Positions 6,801 through 14,264 of a stretch of 15,974 nucleotides of DNA are shown one piece after another. How positions within the stretch are numbered: position 1 is the first letter of the stretch; each line of letters opens with the position of its first letter. The translations under genes and the position numbers were made by a program. Below the pieces are notes generated by a model, which saw only the letters and a program-made list of their open reading frames with translations, was not told where the DNA came from and ran no database searches. Source of the DNA: an uncultured Planctomycetales bacterium (GTDB lineage: Bacteria > Planctomycetota > Planctomycetia > Isosphaerales > Isosphaeraceae); assembly GCA_937907525.1 (NCBI GenBank), contig CALCIB010000367.1, positions 1-15,974 of the forward strand. The letters are read 5' to 3'.

Positions 6801-8060
6801 TCAAAGGCCGACGGGGAGGGTCAGCATGGGCGCGACCGCGCCGTGGCTCTCGGAGTCCTCCAGGGAGACGAGGATCTCGATGATCGCCAGGATCGACCGG
6901 CTGTTGACGTCGTCCCTGGGGATGTAAAACCAGTAGTCGCGATAGTGGACGGCGATCTCCGCGTTCCGCGGCCGGCGCCTGGAGGAGCGGACGAAGAAGT
7001 TGCCCGCGGTGACGCGCGTCCAGTCGTAGGGTCGGCCGTCGGCGTCGAGCGTCATCGGCGCGATCCGGCCCTCGACGTGCTCGGCGGGGACGCAGACCCC
7101 CTTGGAGAGGAACAGGAGGATCTGAAGGATCGAACGCATGTGCAGGTAAATCGTCTCCTCCCCCTCGTCGAGCGCCCGGGGGGCGTCCAGCGCGTTCTCC
7201 ATCAGGTCGGACTTCACGCGATACCCGTTGAGGCCGGGGCGGAGGCGGAAGACGCGTTCGAATTCCAGGGCCTCGGGGGAGTCGGCGAACCCCGGCCGGA
7301 ACTTCAGCACCAACCCCTTGTCGCGCTTCAGGAGCGAATAGCGGCCCTCCCCCCTGTGGCGGTAGACGTAGCCCGCCTGAGCGGCGTTGAGCAGGTCGTC
7401 GCCGCCGAGGTCGGTCGTGGTCACGGGGTCGGACGCGCCGGCCTCCTCCACCTGACTGCCGATCTTCAACTCCACCGCGCCGCCCTGGAAGAGATCGGCC
7501 AAAAGCCGGATCCCGCGGACGTACTCGTCGTTGCGGCCGGGGGTTCGCGGGACCATCACCGTGGCCTGGGGGGCGTTGGGGACGTCGTTGACGTCGTCGA
7601 TGGTGGTCAGGAAGAGCTGCTCGAGGTTCGCGCCGGCGTTGACCACGCTGAGCAGTTCGGCGGAGATCGGGGTCAGGAGGATGCGGGAGACGTCCTTCCC
7701 CTCGCGAGGGCGGAAGCTGAGGGTCGGGCTGTCGCGGCCGGTCACCTCGCCGTTGCCGAGGTAGCTCGCCGCGGGATACTGGTTCCCCCAGCCGCCGAGG
7801 AACCCCAGCGTCCCGGCGATCTCGAACTGGCTGGTGATGCTGGGAAGGTCGATGAAGATCGGCGAGTCGGCGTAGCGCAGGCGGACGATGTTCATCAGAA
7901 GCTGTTCGTCGTTGGTGACGCGGATCGCCTCGTTGTACTTCATCCGGGTGGCGCGCAACGCGCTGGGACCCAGGCAGCCGGACCCCAACAGGGCCGCCGT
8001 CAGCGCCATCGCCAGCCACGCCCGCCGGCGGGGGCCGTCGATCGTCGGTCGCTCCCCCAT
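6801..8060 (-). CDS. Secreted, probable lipoprotein of unknown function
   Basis: The 419-aa protein has a basic N-terminus (RRR at 11-13), a hydrophobic stretch (about 14-27) and a Cys at 29 in LLGSGC. This resembles a lipoprotein signal, although Leu sits at -4 where the consensus wants -3, so cleavage by signal peptidase I or II is open. The mature part begins with TRMKYNEAIRVTNDEQLLMNIVRLRYADSP-like sequence typical of a family of uncharacterised envelope lipoproteins, and ends in an IAIIEILVSLEDSES segment. No enzymatic motif was seen. It is transcribed divergently from the two-component system, with a 351-bp gap between them, so it may be a target of that system. The ATG at 8060 has only a weak AGGCG upstream. 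Confidence 0.75.
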   Translation of the reverse strand: MGERPTIDGPRRRAWLAMALTAALLGSGCLGPSALRATRMKYNEAIRVTNDEQLLMNIVRLRYADSPIFIDLPSITSQFEIAGTLGFLGGWGNQYPAASYLGNGEVTGRDSPTLSFRPREGKDVSRILLTPISAELLSVVNAGANLEQLFLTTIDDVNDVPNAPQATVMVPRTPGRNDEYVRGIRLLADLFQGGAVELKIGSQVEEAGASDPVTTTDLGGDDLLNAAQAGYVYRHRGEGRYSLLKRDKGLVLKFRPGFADSPEALEFERVFRLRPGLNGYRVKSDLMENALDAPRALDEGEETIYLHMRSILQILLFLSKGVCVPAEHVEGRIAPMTLDADGRPYDWTRVTAGNFFVRSSRRRPRNAEIAVHYRDYWFYIPRDDVNSRSILAIIEILVSLEDSESHGAVAPMLTLPVGL

Positions 8061-8411
8061 GACGCCTGGGACTCCGGAACGCGCGCGGACGGCGGACGAG
8101 CCACGACGGCCCGACCGTCGAACCCCTGGAAGTCGTTATCGTCGCGGCGATCGGAATTCTCGACGAAAACCGCGGGGCCGCCCCTCGCCGTCGCCCGTCG
8201 CGGCGGGCGGAGCGTCGAAAATTCCCGAGCCTCGCGTGATCTTTACGACCTTAAAGGGTACGCTGAAGCGGGACGGATCGCCGCCGCCGCGACGTGGGCC
8301 GCCAGCGGCGACGATCGGGTCGTCACGGACTCGGCGGCGGCCGCCGCGAGGGCCGGAACCGGCCATGCCGCGAGGAGTCGGCGGCGACAGTCACGAGAGC
8401 GAGGCCGATTC
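8061..8411. promoter_or_regulatory. Divergent intergenic region with inverted repeat
   Basis: This 351-bp region must contain the start signals for the minus-strand lipoprotein gene and the plus-strand two-component operon. An AT-richer island stands out at 8238-8262, with the inverted repeat CTTTA (8241-8245) and TAAAG (8252-8256), centre to centre 11 bp, the spacing of one helical turn. It could be an operator for the adjacent OmpR-type regulator. No clear sigma-70-like pair was found and no small gene is convincing. Confidence 0.35.
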
Positions 8412-9089
8412 ATGCCGCGACTGCTGGTCGTCGAGGACCAACCCAAACTGCTGCAGAACCTGGCGCGCGGGCTCCGCGAGGAGGGCTACGAGGTCCTCAC
8501 CGCCGCCGACGGCGAAACCGCCTACGACCTCGCGGGCAAGAACCTGCTCGACGCCGTGGTGCTGGACCTGATGATCCCCAAACGCGACGGCATGGACGTC
8601 CTCCGCGCGCTCCGCGCCGACGGCTTCAACAAGCCGGTCCTGATCCTCACCGCGCGCGACGAGATCGATTCCCGAGTGGCGGGACTCGACGCGGGGGCCG
8701 ACGACTACCTCGTCAAGCCGTTCTCCTTCGTCGAGCTGGTCGCCCGGCTCCGCGCCTTGATCCGTCGCGACGTGGTCAGCCGCGAACTCTGCTTCCAGGC
8801 CGCCGACCTGGAACTCAACATCCTGGAGCGCTCCGTCGTCCGCGCCGGCGAGAAGGTCGTCCTGACCCGCCGCGAGTTCGAGCTTTTGGAGTTCCTGATC
8901 CGCAACAAGAACGCCCCCGTCACCCGGGAGATGATCGGCCGCCAGGTCTGGAAGGAGGGCGCCGGGACCCTGACGAACACCATCGACGTCTACATCACCC
9001 TCCTGCGCAAGAAGATCGAGCGGCCCGACCTTCCCACCCTGATCCATACCATCCGAGGCGTGGGCTACATGCTCAAGGACGAGGAATGA
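8412..9089 (+). CDS. OmpR/PhoB-family response regulator
   Basis: The 225-aa regulator has an N-terminal receiver domain (about 3-115) with acidic pocket E8/D9, phospho-acceptor D52 in VLDLMIP, T80 in ILTAR, and K102 in YLVKPF. The C-terminal winged-helix DNA-binding domain (about 128-222) shows LTRREFELLEFLIRN, the TNTIDVYITLLRKKIE recognition region and the IRGVGYML wing. The subgroup resembles heavy-metal regulators such as CusR/CopR, but that does not fix the signal. The ATG was chosen because GAGG lies 7 nt upstream and the receiver fold starts there; the frame is open well upstream. Its TGA overlaps the kinase ATG (ATGA), so the pair is co-translated. Confidence 0.95.
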   Translation: MPRLLVVEDQPKLLQNLARGLREEGYEVLTAADGETAYDLAGKNLLDAVVLDLMIPKRDGMDVLRALRADGFNKPVLILTARDEIDSRVAGLDAGADDYLVKPFSFVELVARLRALIRRDVVSRELCFQAADLELNILERSVVRAGEKVVLTRREFELLEFLIRNKNAPVTREMIGRQVWKEGAGTLTNTIDVYITLLRKKIERPDLPTLIHTIRGVGYMLKDEE

Positions 9090-10543
9090 TCGGCCGGCTC
9101 CCGATCCGATGGCGGCTGACGCTCTGGTACGGCGCCGTGCTGGCGGCGGTGCTGACGATCTTCGCCGCCACCGTCGACCTGCTGATGGCCCGCGTGCTCC
9201 GGCACGGCACCGACCAGGGCCTGGACCACCAGGTCGCCGTGATCGAGGAGCAGATCCTCCAGATGCGCGAGCCGGTCGCCCTGCGCGAGCGGCTGGCCTT
9301 GCTGTTCCACAGGCATCCCGCCTTCGAGATGCAGGTGACCGAGAACGACGACCGGGCCTGGCTCCGCTCCGAGGGGGTCGAGAAACAGGGCCTTCCCCGC
9401 CCCGCCGTCCTCCCCGAGACGCCCGGCGAGGGGGTCCACGAGGACGTCGAGGTCCCCGGCGTCGGCCCCTGCCGGATGTGCAGCAAGGTGATCGAGACCC
9501 CCTACGCCTTCCTGCTGGTGCAAACCGCCGCGAGCACCGACGCCAACCGGAAACACCTGGGCGAATTGCGGCGGGTCTTCCTGGCGACCGGCCCGATCCT
9601 GCTCGTCGCCGCGCTGGGATGCGGGTACCTGCTGGCCCGCAAGGGGCTCGCGCCGGTGGAGCGGATGGCCGCGGAGGCCGACCAGATCACCGCCAGCCGG
9701 CTCGACCGTCGGCTGGCCGCCCCCAACCCCGACGACGAACTGGGAAGGCTGGCCCGGACCCTCAACGGCATGATCGCGCGGTTGGAACTCTCCTTCGGCG
9801 ACGTCCAGCGGTTCACCGCCGACGCCGCCCACGAGCTGCGCACGCCCCTGGCCGTCCTCCGCGGCGAGGCCGAGGTCACCCTCCTGTCCGACCGCGAGCC
9901 GGCCGAGTACCGTCGCGCCCTGGAGAGCATGCTGGAGGAGATCGAGCACCTCACCCGGTTGACCGAGGACCTTCTGAGCCTCTCGCGCGAGGACGCCCAG
10001 ATCCCCCCCTCGTTCGAGGACCTTCGGCTCGACGAGGTCGTCCGCGACGCCTTCGGGACGATGACCGCCGTCGCCGCCGAGGTCGACCGCCGCCTGGTCC
10101 TCGCCGGCGAACTGGCACCGTGCCTGGTCCGGGGCGACCGCGAACGACTCCGCCGCGTCGTCGTCAACCTGATCGACAACGCCCTGAAGTACACCCGCGC
10201 GGGGGGGCTCGTGCAGGTCTCGCTGGCCCTCCGCGGCGACGAGGCCGTCATGACCGTCGCCGACGACGGCGACGGCATCCCGCCCGAGCACCTGCCGATG
10301 ATCTTCAAGCGGTTCTACCGCGTCGACGCCTCGCGCCCCCGCTGGGGGAGCTCGACCGGCCTGGGCCTGCCCATCTGCCGGACGGTCGTCCTCTCCCACG
10401 GCGGCACCATCGACGTCCAGAGCGCGCCGGGCGCGGGAACCCGCGTGGAGGTCGTCCTGGCCGCCCGCCCGGCCGGCCCCCCGCGCCGCGAGGAGCCCGC
10501 CGCGTCCTGGCGGTCCCGGCCCTCCTACCTGGGCAACGGATAA
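9086..10543 (+). CDS. HAMP-containing sensor histidine kinase
   Basis: The 485-aa inner-membrane kinase is the partner of the upstream regulator. Order: TM1 (about 11-34), periplasmic sensor (35-163), TM2 (164-184), HAMP (185-238), HisKA with FTADAAHELRTPL (phospho-accepting H249), then HATPase_c with the N box NLIDNALKYT (361-370), DDGDGI (393-398), the F box FKRFYR and STGLGLPI. All catalytic motifs are intact. The general layout matches CusS-like heavy-metal sensors. The periplasmic domain holds a close Cys pair, PCRMC (C129 and C132), just before TM2. The last 25 residues form a Pro/Arg-rich tail beyond the catalytic fold; its codons overlap the end of the convergent membrane-protein gene by 19 bp. 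Confidence 0.95.
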   Translation: MIGRLPIRWRLTLWYGAVLAAVLTIFAATVDLLMARVLRHGTDQGLDHQVAVIEEQILQMREPVALRERLALLFHRHPAFEMQVTENDDRAWLRSEGVEKQGLPRPAVLPETPGEGVHEDVEVPGVGPCRMCSKVIETPYAFLLVQTAASTDANRKHLGELRRVFLATGPILLVAALGCGYLLARKGLAPVERMAAEADQITASRLDRRLAAPNPDDELGRLARTLNGMIARLELSFGDVQRFTADAAHELRTPLAVLRGEAEVTLLSDREPAEYRRALESMLEEIEHLTRLTEDLLSLSREDAQIPPSFEDLRLDEVVRDAFGTMTAVAAEVDRRLVLAGELAPCLVRGDRERLRRVVVNLIDNALKYTRAGGLVQVSLALRGDEAVMTVADDGDGIPPEHLPMIFKRFYRVDASRPRWGSSTGLGLPICRTVVLSHGGTIDVQSAPGAGTRVEVVLAARPAGPPRREEPAASWRSRPSYLGNG

Positions 10544-12057
10544 AGGCCCAGTTGATCCATCACGTCTTGAATCCAGGGGTGGTTCCACGGCCCCCGCATC
10601 GCGTAGCCCGCGGACATGACCGAGACGAACAGGGCCAGCAACGCCAGCCGCCGGAGCCAGGGCCGCGCCGCGACCGCGTCGAGCGCCGGCGGGAGCATGA
10701 GGAGCCAGAACGGGACCAGCCAGAACAGCCAGCGCAGGCCCTGGGTCGATCCGCCGTAGTTGCGGGCCTTGGGGTTCCAGTCGTAGAACGCCAGGAGGAT
10801 CGTCGTCAGCGCCAGGGTCATCCAGGCGACCGCCGTCATCGCCCCGCGACGCCGGAGGATCAGGCCGATCAAGCCGAAGGCCGCCACCAGGAAGATCGGC
10901 GAGAGCGACCAGAAGCCGTGATGGCCGAGCGTCATGTGGAACAGGTACGTCGCGTAGGACTCGCCGACGATCCCCCGCCGCGCCGCCTCCGCCGGGTCGG
11001 TCCACGGCAGGTTCAGGGCGTCGAGCTCCATCGGGGTCTTCCAGAGGCTCCCCTCGAACATGTACGCCTCGGTCCCGAACTCCTCGTAGGCCAGCTTGAA
11101 GGGCGACCCGAACGCGGCGTACTGGCAGACCGAAAGCGCGACCAGGGGGACGAGCGCCGCCGGCGCGAACCAGGTCAGCGTCGGTCTCCACGAGCGGACC
11201 AGAAGCGCCGCGCCGACCAGTCCCAGGAACGCCAGGGCCGGCAGTTCGCAGGTCGCCGTGAACCCCGCCAGCAGGCCCAGGAGCGCGTACCGCCAGGGGC
11301 GGTCGGCCTCCCCGTCCCAGATCCTCATGAAGAGGTAGAGGGCGAAGAACGCCGAGAACGCCGCGATCGTGTGATTGTTGAGGGTCTGGGTGAACGGCAG
11401 CAGGTACGTCCCGAACGCCGCGGCGACCAGGGTGTACGACCACGACCAGTCCGTCCCCGCGCGGCGGTCGAGCAGCCGCGAGAGCAGGACCAGGAACCCC
11501 CAGAACGGGACGACGTTCAACAGGATCAGGACCGGCTTGAAGTAGAATACGTGGACCGGCCACTTAACCGGCTGGTCGGGGGCCGTCAGCACCCCCTTGA
11601 CCTTCCCCGGGTGGTCGGGGTCGGGGACCTGCGACCACCGCGGCTCGCGCTTCTGGAGCGTCACCCGGTCCAGGGGGACGCCCGTGATCGCGCGCGCGGG
11701 GTAGAGCAGGCCGGCGATCAGGGTCGGCAGCAAGGCGGGCTTGCTGGAGTAGTAATGCTTGACCGGCTCGCCGTCGGGGCCGATCCGCTCGGGCTTCTCG
11801 GGGATCTGGACCTTGTCCTGGGTTTCGGAGTGCCAGGGGCAGTCGTCGATGACGTAGGTCCCGCGCTCCAGGAGGCTCCAGACGGTACACCATCGGGAGA
11901 TGTCGTTGGCGCCCATCATGGTGGGCTGGCGGAGCAGGCAGCCCAACGCCATCGCGGTGGCCGAGGCGATCACCAGCGCCCCCAGGATCCGGCGCGATTC
12001 GCCGCGGGGGGCGGCGACGTCCGGCGGCGGCGGCGCGTCGAATTCGGGCGTGCTCAT
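10525..12057 (-). CDS. Polytopic membrane protein, probable GT-C-type glycosyltransferase
   Basis: The 510-aa protein has a proline-rich cytoplasmic N-tail (1-20), TM1 at about 24-42, then GANDISRWCTVWSLLERGTY with an Asp (D52) in the first extracytoplasmic loop, KHYYSSKPALLPTL (100-113), and roughly ten further hydrophobic spans. An acidic residue in the first loop and this topology are typical of GT-C enzymes (PMT/ArnT/GT39-like), which use polyprenyl-phosphate sugars outside the membrane. I cannot name the substrate. The ATG overlaps the GT2 stop as ATGA, so translation depends on the GT2 frame and hence on the length of the poly-C run 16 bases upstream. The last 19 bp overlap the histidine kinase gene tail-to-tail. 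Confidence 0.75.
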   Translation of the reverse strand: MSTPEFDAPPPPDVAAPRGESRRILGALVIASATAMALGCLLRQPTMMGANDISRWCTVWSLLERGTYVIDDCPWHSETQDKVQIPEKPERIGPDGEPVKHYYSSKPALLPTLIAGLLYPARAITGVPLDRVTLQKREPRWSQVPDPDHPGKVKGVLTAPDQPVKWPVHVFYFKPVLILLNVVPFWGFLVLLSRLLDRRAGTDWSWSYTLVAAAFGTYLLPFTQTLNNHTIAAFSAFFALYLFMRIWDGEADRPWRYALLGLLAGFTATCELPALAFLGLVGAALLVRSWRPTLTWFAPAALVPLVALSVCQYAAFGSPFKLAYEEFGTEAYMFEGSLWKTPMELDALNLPWTDPAEAARRGIVGESYATYLFHMTLGHHGFWSLSPIFLVAAFGLIGLILRRRGAMTAVAWMTLALTTILLAFYDWNPKARNYGGSTQGLRWLFWLVPFWLLMLPPALDAVAARPWLRRLALLALFVSVMSAGYAMRGPWNHPWIQDVMDQLGLYPLPR

Positions 12058-13070
12058 GGTTCCTCGGGGGTCGGGGGGGGGGGGGGGGGGGCCGCGGCGT
12101 CGCGGGGCCCGCGGGAGGCGTCCTCGCCGCGGATCGTCTCCGCGACACTGTAGGTGTCGTCGGCCCGCAGGCCGTAGGAGGTCACCAGCTCGGCCAGGAA
12201 CCCCAGGCAGAAGAGCTGCGCGCCGACGATCAAAAGCGACATCGAGTAGAACAACAGCGGTCGCACGCCGATCGGCCGCGACGGCTCGCCGACGGAGTGC
12301 TCGAACGCCCAGAGCAGGGCCAGGTAGAGCATACCCGCGACGCCGACGCCCGAAAGCCCCAGCCCCGTCCCGCCGATGACGTGCAGCGGGCGCTGGCGGA
12401 ACCGGGTGAGGAAGACCACTGTCAGGAGGTCGAGGAACCCCTTGAGGAAGCGGCTGAACCCGTACTTGGAGCGGCCGTGCTCGCGACGGCGGTGGTTGAC
12501 CTCGATCTCGCCGACGCGGAAGCCCTTGGCGTGGGCCAGGGCCGGGACGAAGCGGTGCAGCTCGCCGTAGATCCCGACCTCGCGAAGGACCTCGGCGCGG
12601 TACGCCTTGAAGCCGCAGTTGTGGTCGTGGAGCCGACAGCCGGTGAGCCGGCTGACCATGGCGTTGAAGACCCTGCTGGGGTAGACCTTGTGCCAGGGGT
12701 CGTGCCGGGTCCGCTTCCAGCCGCTGACGACGTCCAGCCCCGAATCGATCCGCTCCAGGAACCGGGGGACCTCCGCCGGGTCGTCCTGCAAGTCGGCGTC
12801 GAGGGTCAGGACCCGTTCGCCGCGGGCGTGGCGGAAGCCGGCGGTCAGGGCCGACGCCTTGCCGAAGTTGCGGCGGAAACGGATCGCGCGGACCCGGGGG
12901 TCGGCGGCGGCGATCTCGACGACGGCGTTCCAGGAGCCGTCGCGGCCGCCGTCGTCCACGAAGAGGAACTCGACCGCCTCGTCCAGCCGGGCGAAGACGG
13001 CGTCCAACTCGCGGTGGAGGGTCCGCAAGCTCCCCGCCTCGTTGTAAACCGGGATTACGACGCTGATCAT
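12054..13070 (-). CDS. GT2 glycosyltransferase, polyprenyl-phosphate type (DPM1/ArnC-like)
   Basis: The 338-aa enzyme has a cytoplasmic GT-A domain: SVVIPVYNEAGSL (3-15), FVDDGGRDGSW (37-47), RRNFGKASALTAGFRHARG (66-84), the DxD site LDADLQDDP (90-98), and the HDHNCGFKAYR and HGRSKYG blocks typical of dolichyl- or undecaprenyl-phosphate sugar synthases. Two hydrophobic segments (about 229-255 and 270-297) anchor it. It would load a sugar onto a lipid-phosphate carrier for the adjacent GT-C enzyme. The start ATG overlaps the flippase-like gene stop (ATGA); the frame is open well upstream but the fold begins here. The tail (320-338) includes six Pro (328-333) read from an uninterrupted run of 19 C, making the reading frame slippage-prone. 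Confidence 0.9.
   Translation of the reverse strand: MISVVIPVYNEAGSLRTLHRELDAVFARLDEAVEFLFVDDGGRDGSWNAVVEIAAADPRVRAIRFRRNFGKASALTAGFRHARGERVLTLDADLQDDPAEVPRFLERIDSGLDVVSGWKRTRHDPWHKVYPSRVFNAMVSRLTGCRLHDHNCGFKAYRAEVLREVGIYGELHRFVPALAHAKGFRVGEIEVNHRRREHGRSKYGFSRFLKGFLDLLTVVFLTRFRQRPLHVIGGTGLGLSGVGVAGMLYLALLWAFEHSVGEPSRPIGVRPLLFYSMSLLIVGAQLFCLGFLAELVTSYGLRADDTYSVAETIRGEDASRGPRDAAAPPPPPPTPEEP
12073..12091 (-). repeat. Homopolymer: 19 consecutive C on the coding strand (G on plus)
   Basis: The run lies in the last 20 codons of the GT2 gene; 16 bases separate it from the A of the ATGA junction with the GT-C gene. It encodes the end of an Ala codon, five CCC codons and a CCG. At 19 C the GT2 frame ends at TGA (12056-12054). 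At 20 or 17 C the frame reads GAC CCC CGA GGA ACC and enters the GT-C ATG in frame, with no stop. At 18 C it enters a third frame that stays open to 11564. The length is far above chance even at this GC. A sequencing or assembly error in length is possible. Confidence 0.9.
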
Positions 13071-14134
13071 GGGGCTTCCGATATCGGGACCGCCTCCTGG
13101 ATCGCCTCGGCCGTCGCGACCCTCTCCGACGCCGAGGCCCCCAGCGGGACCAGGACCAGGGCCATCGACAACTCCGCCGCGACCCACGCCAGCCGAAGCG
13201 CGAGCGCCGAGGCCGTCGCCAGGGCGGGGCCGAACGCCGGCCCCAGCGCGTACATCAAGACCGCCTCCCGCACCCCGAGCCCCCCCGGCGCGATCGCCAC
13301 GGCGAAGCCCGCCACGGTCGCCAGGGCCACGCTCGCCGTCGCGACCGGGACCGCCGCCAGACCGACCTCGATCGAGCCCGGACCCGCCAACCCCCGCGCC
13401 GCGGCCACCTGGCTCGCGCCCAGGAACAGCCACGAAACCCCGGTCAGGACCAACCCCCGCGCCAGCAGCCGCCAATCGATCGCCGGCATCGCGTCGGAGC
13501 CGACGCCGGGGACCCTCCGCAAGAGCGTCCCGGCCGCCTTGCGGAACACCGGCGGCGAGACCAGCGTCAGGAACGCCGCCCCCAGCCCCGCCGACACGAT
13601 CGCGAAGAGGGGAAACGCCCGGACCTCCTCGACCCCGAGGATCGGCCGCGGCGGTCGGACGACCGGCGACTCGCCCCCCAGGGCGAACAACGCCGCGGCC
13701 AGGACCGCTCCCGACGCCATCATGACCAGGGTCTCGTAGAACGTCGCCACCGCCGACGTCGACGCCCGGGCCCCGTAGGGCCTGGAAAGCGCCGCCCGCA
13801 TCACCACCACCATCGCCTTGCCGGGGACGTACTTCCCCAGGTGGCTCACCAGGTAGGCCCGCTGCGCCGCGAACCGCGGGATCGACGTCGGCCCGCGACC
13901 CACGACGTCGCGGTAGAACGCCCCGCAGAACGCCAGCCCGATCAGATAGACCAGCCCCGAAACCGCGAACCAGCCCGGCCGGAACGTCAACTCGGCCCCG
14001 TCGCTCCCCAGCTCGTTCCAGGTTCGGACGACGTGGCGGGCCACGAACGCGAGGACCAGGACGGCCGCCATCGCCTTCAGCGCGCGAATCGTCGACCTTC
14101 GCCAGCCGGACGGGCTCGGTGGAGGGGGCTTCAC
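13067..14134 (-). CDS. Flippase-like membrane protein (lysylphosphatidylglycerol synthase TM-region family)
   Basis: From the chosen GTG the protein has 355 aa, with about eight hydrophobic spans (roughly 21-37, 55-73, 131-151, 174-194, 224-241, 263-282, and two in 300-332). Family marks are SHLGKYVPGK (97-106) and the late APGGLGVREAV block (282-292), as in UPF0104/PF03706 proteins. Some relatives move lipids or lipid-linked sugars, while others are of unknown function. Placed before a polyprenyl-phosphate GT2 and a GT-C enzyme, a role in flipping the lipid-linked sugar is plausible but inferred. The start is uncertain: GTG 14134 has no Shine-Dalgarno, TTG 14200 has AAGGGGGG 12 nt upstream, and TTG 14227 opens the longest frame. 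I prefer 14134 because it leaves a short cytoplasmic tail before the first span. Confidence 0.8.
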   Translation of the reverse strand: MKPPPPSPSGWRRSTIRALKAMAAVLVLAFVARHVVRTWNELGSDGAELTFRPGWFAVSGLVYLIGLAFCGAFYRDVVGRGPTSIPRFAAQRAYLVSHLGKYVPGKAMVVVMRAALSRPYGARASTSAVATFYETLVMMASGAVLAAALFALGGESPVVRPPRPILGVEEVRAFPLFAIVSAGLGAAFLTLVSPPVFRKAAGTLLRRVPGVGSDAMPAIDWRLLARGLVLTGVSWLFLGASQVAAARGLAGPGSIEVGLAAVPVATASVALATVAGFAVAIAPGGLGVREAVLMYALGPAFGPALATASALALRLAWVAAELSMALVLVPLGASASERVATAEAIQEAVPISEAP

Positions 14135-14264
14135 GAAAGGCGACTCGACGCGGGTGGCGGAGGCGCGGACCCCACGCGAGGGCCCGCGGACGGCTATCAA
14201 GGTAACGGCGTTCCCCCCTTCGGGCAAGGGCGACGAAGCCGCGGCCGCCGTCGAGGCGTCCGCG
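14135..14264. other. Short gap or leader between DUF1501 and flippase-like gene
   Basis: These 130 bases are either non-coding or hold up to 31 N-terminal codons of the flippase-like gene, depending on its start. An inverted repeat CCCTT/AAGGG (14216-14230) around CGGGC follows the DUF1501 stop and could be a weak terminator, but no T-run follows. No promoter was identified, so the glycosylation operon may be read from upstream or from an unrecognised site here. Confidence 0.35.

Noticed and set aside
6513..8411. Extended upstream part of the response-regulator frame
   Set aside because: The frame is open for over 600 codons before the receiver domain, but this part is antisense to the lipoprotein-like gene and has no family features. 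The regulator starts at 8412.
9065..11563. Minus-strand open frame of about 830 codons
   Set aside because: Antisense to the histidine kinase and in a wrong frame of the GT-C gene, with low-complexity composition. The kinase and GT-C frames have clear motifs instead.
9109..12153. Very long plus-strand open frame of about 1,000 codons
   Set aside because: It runs out of frame through the kinase and antisense to the GT-C gene. Its translation is Arg/Pro/Gly-rich with no recognisable domain; such frames arise by chance at about 70% GC.
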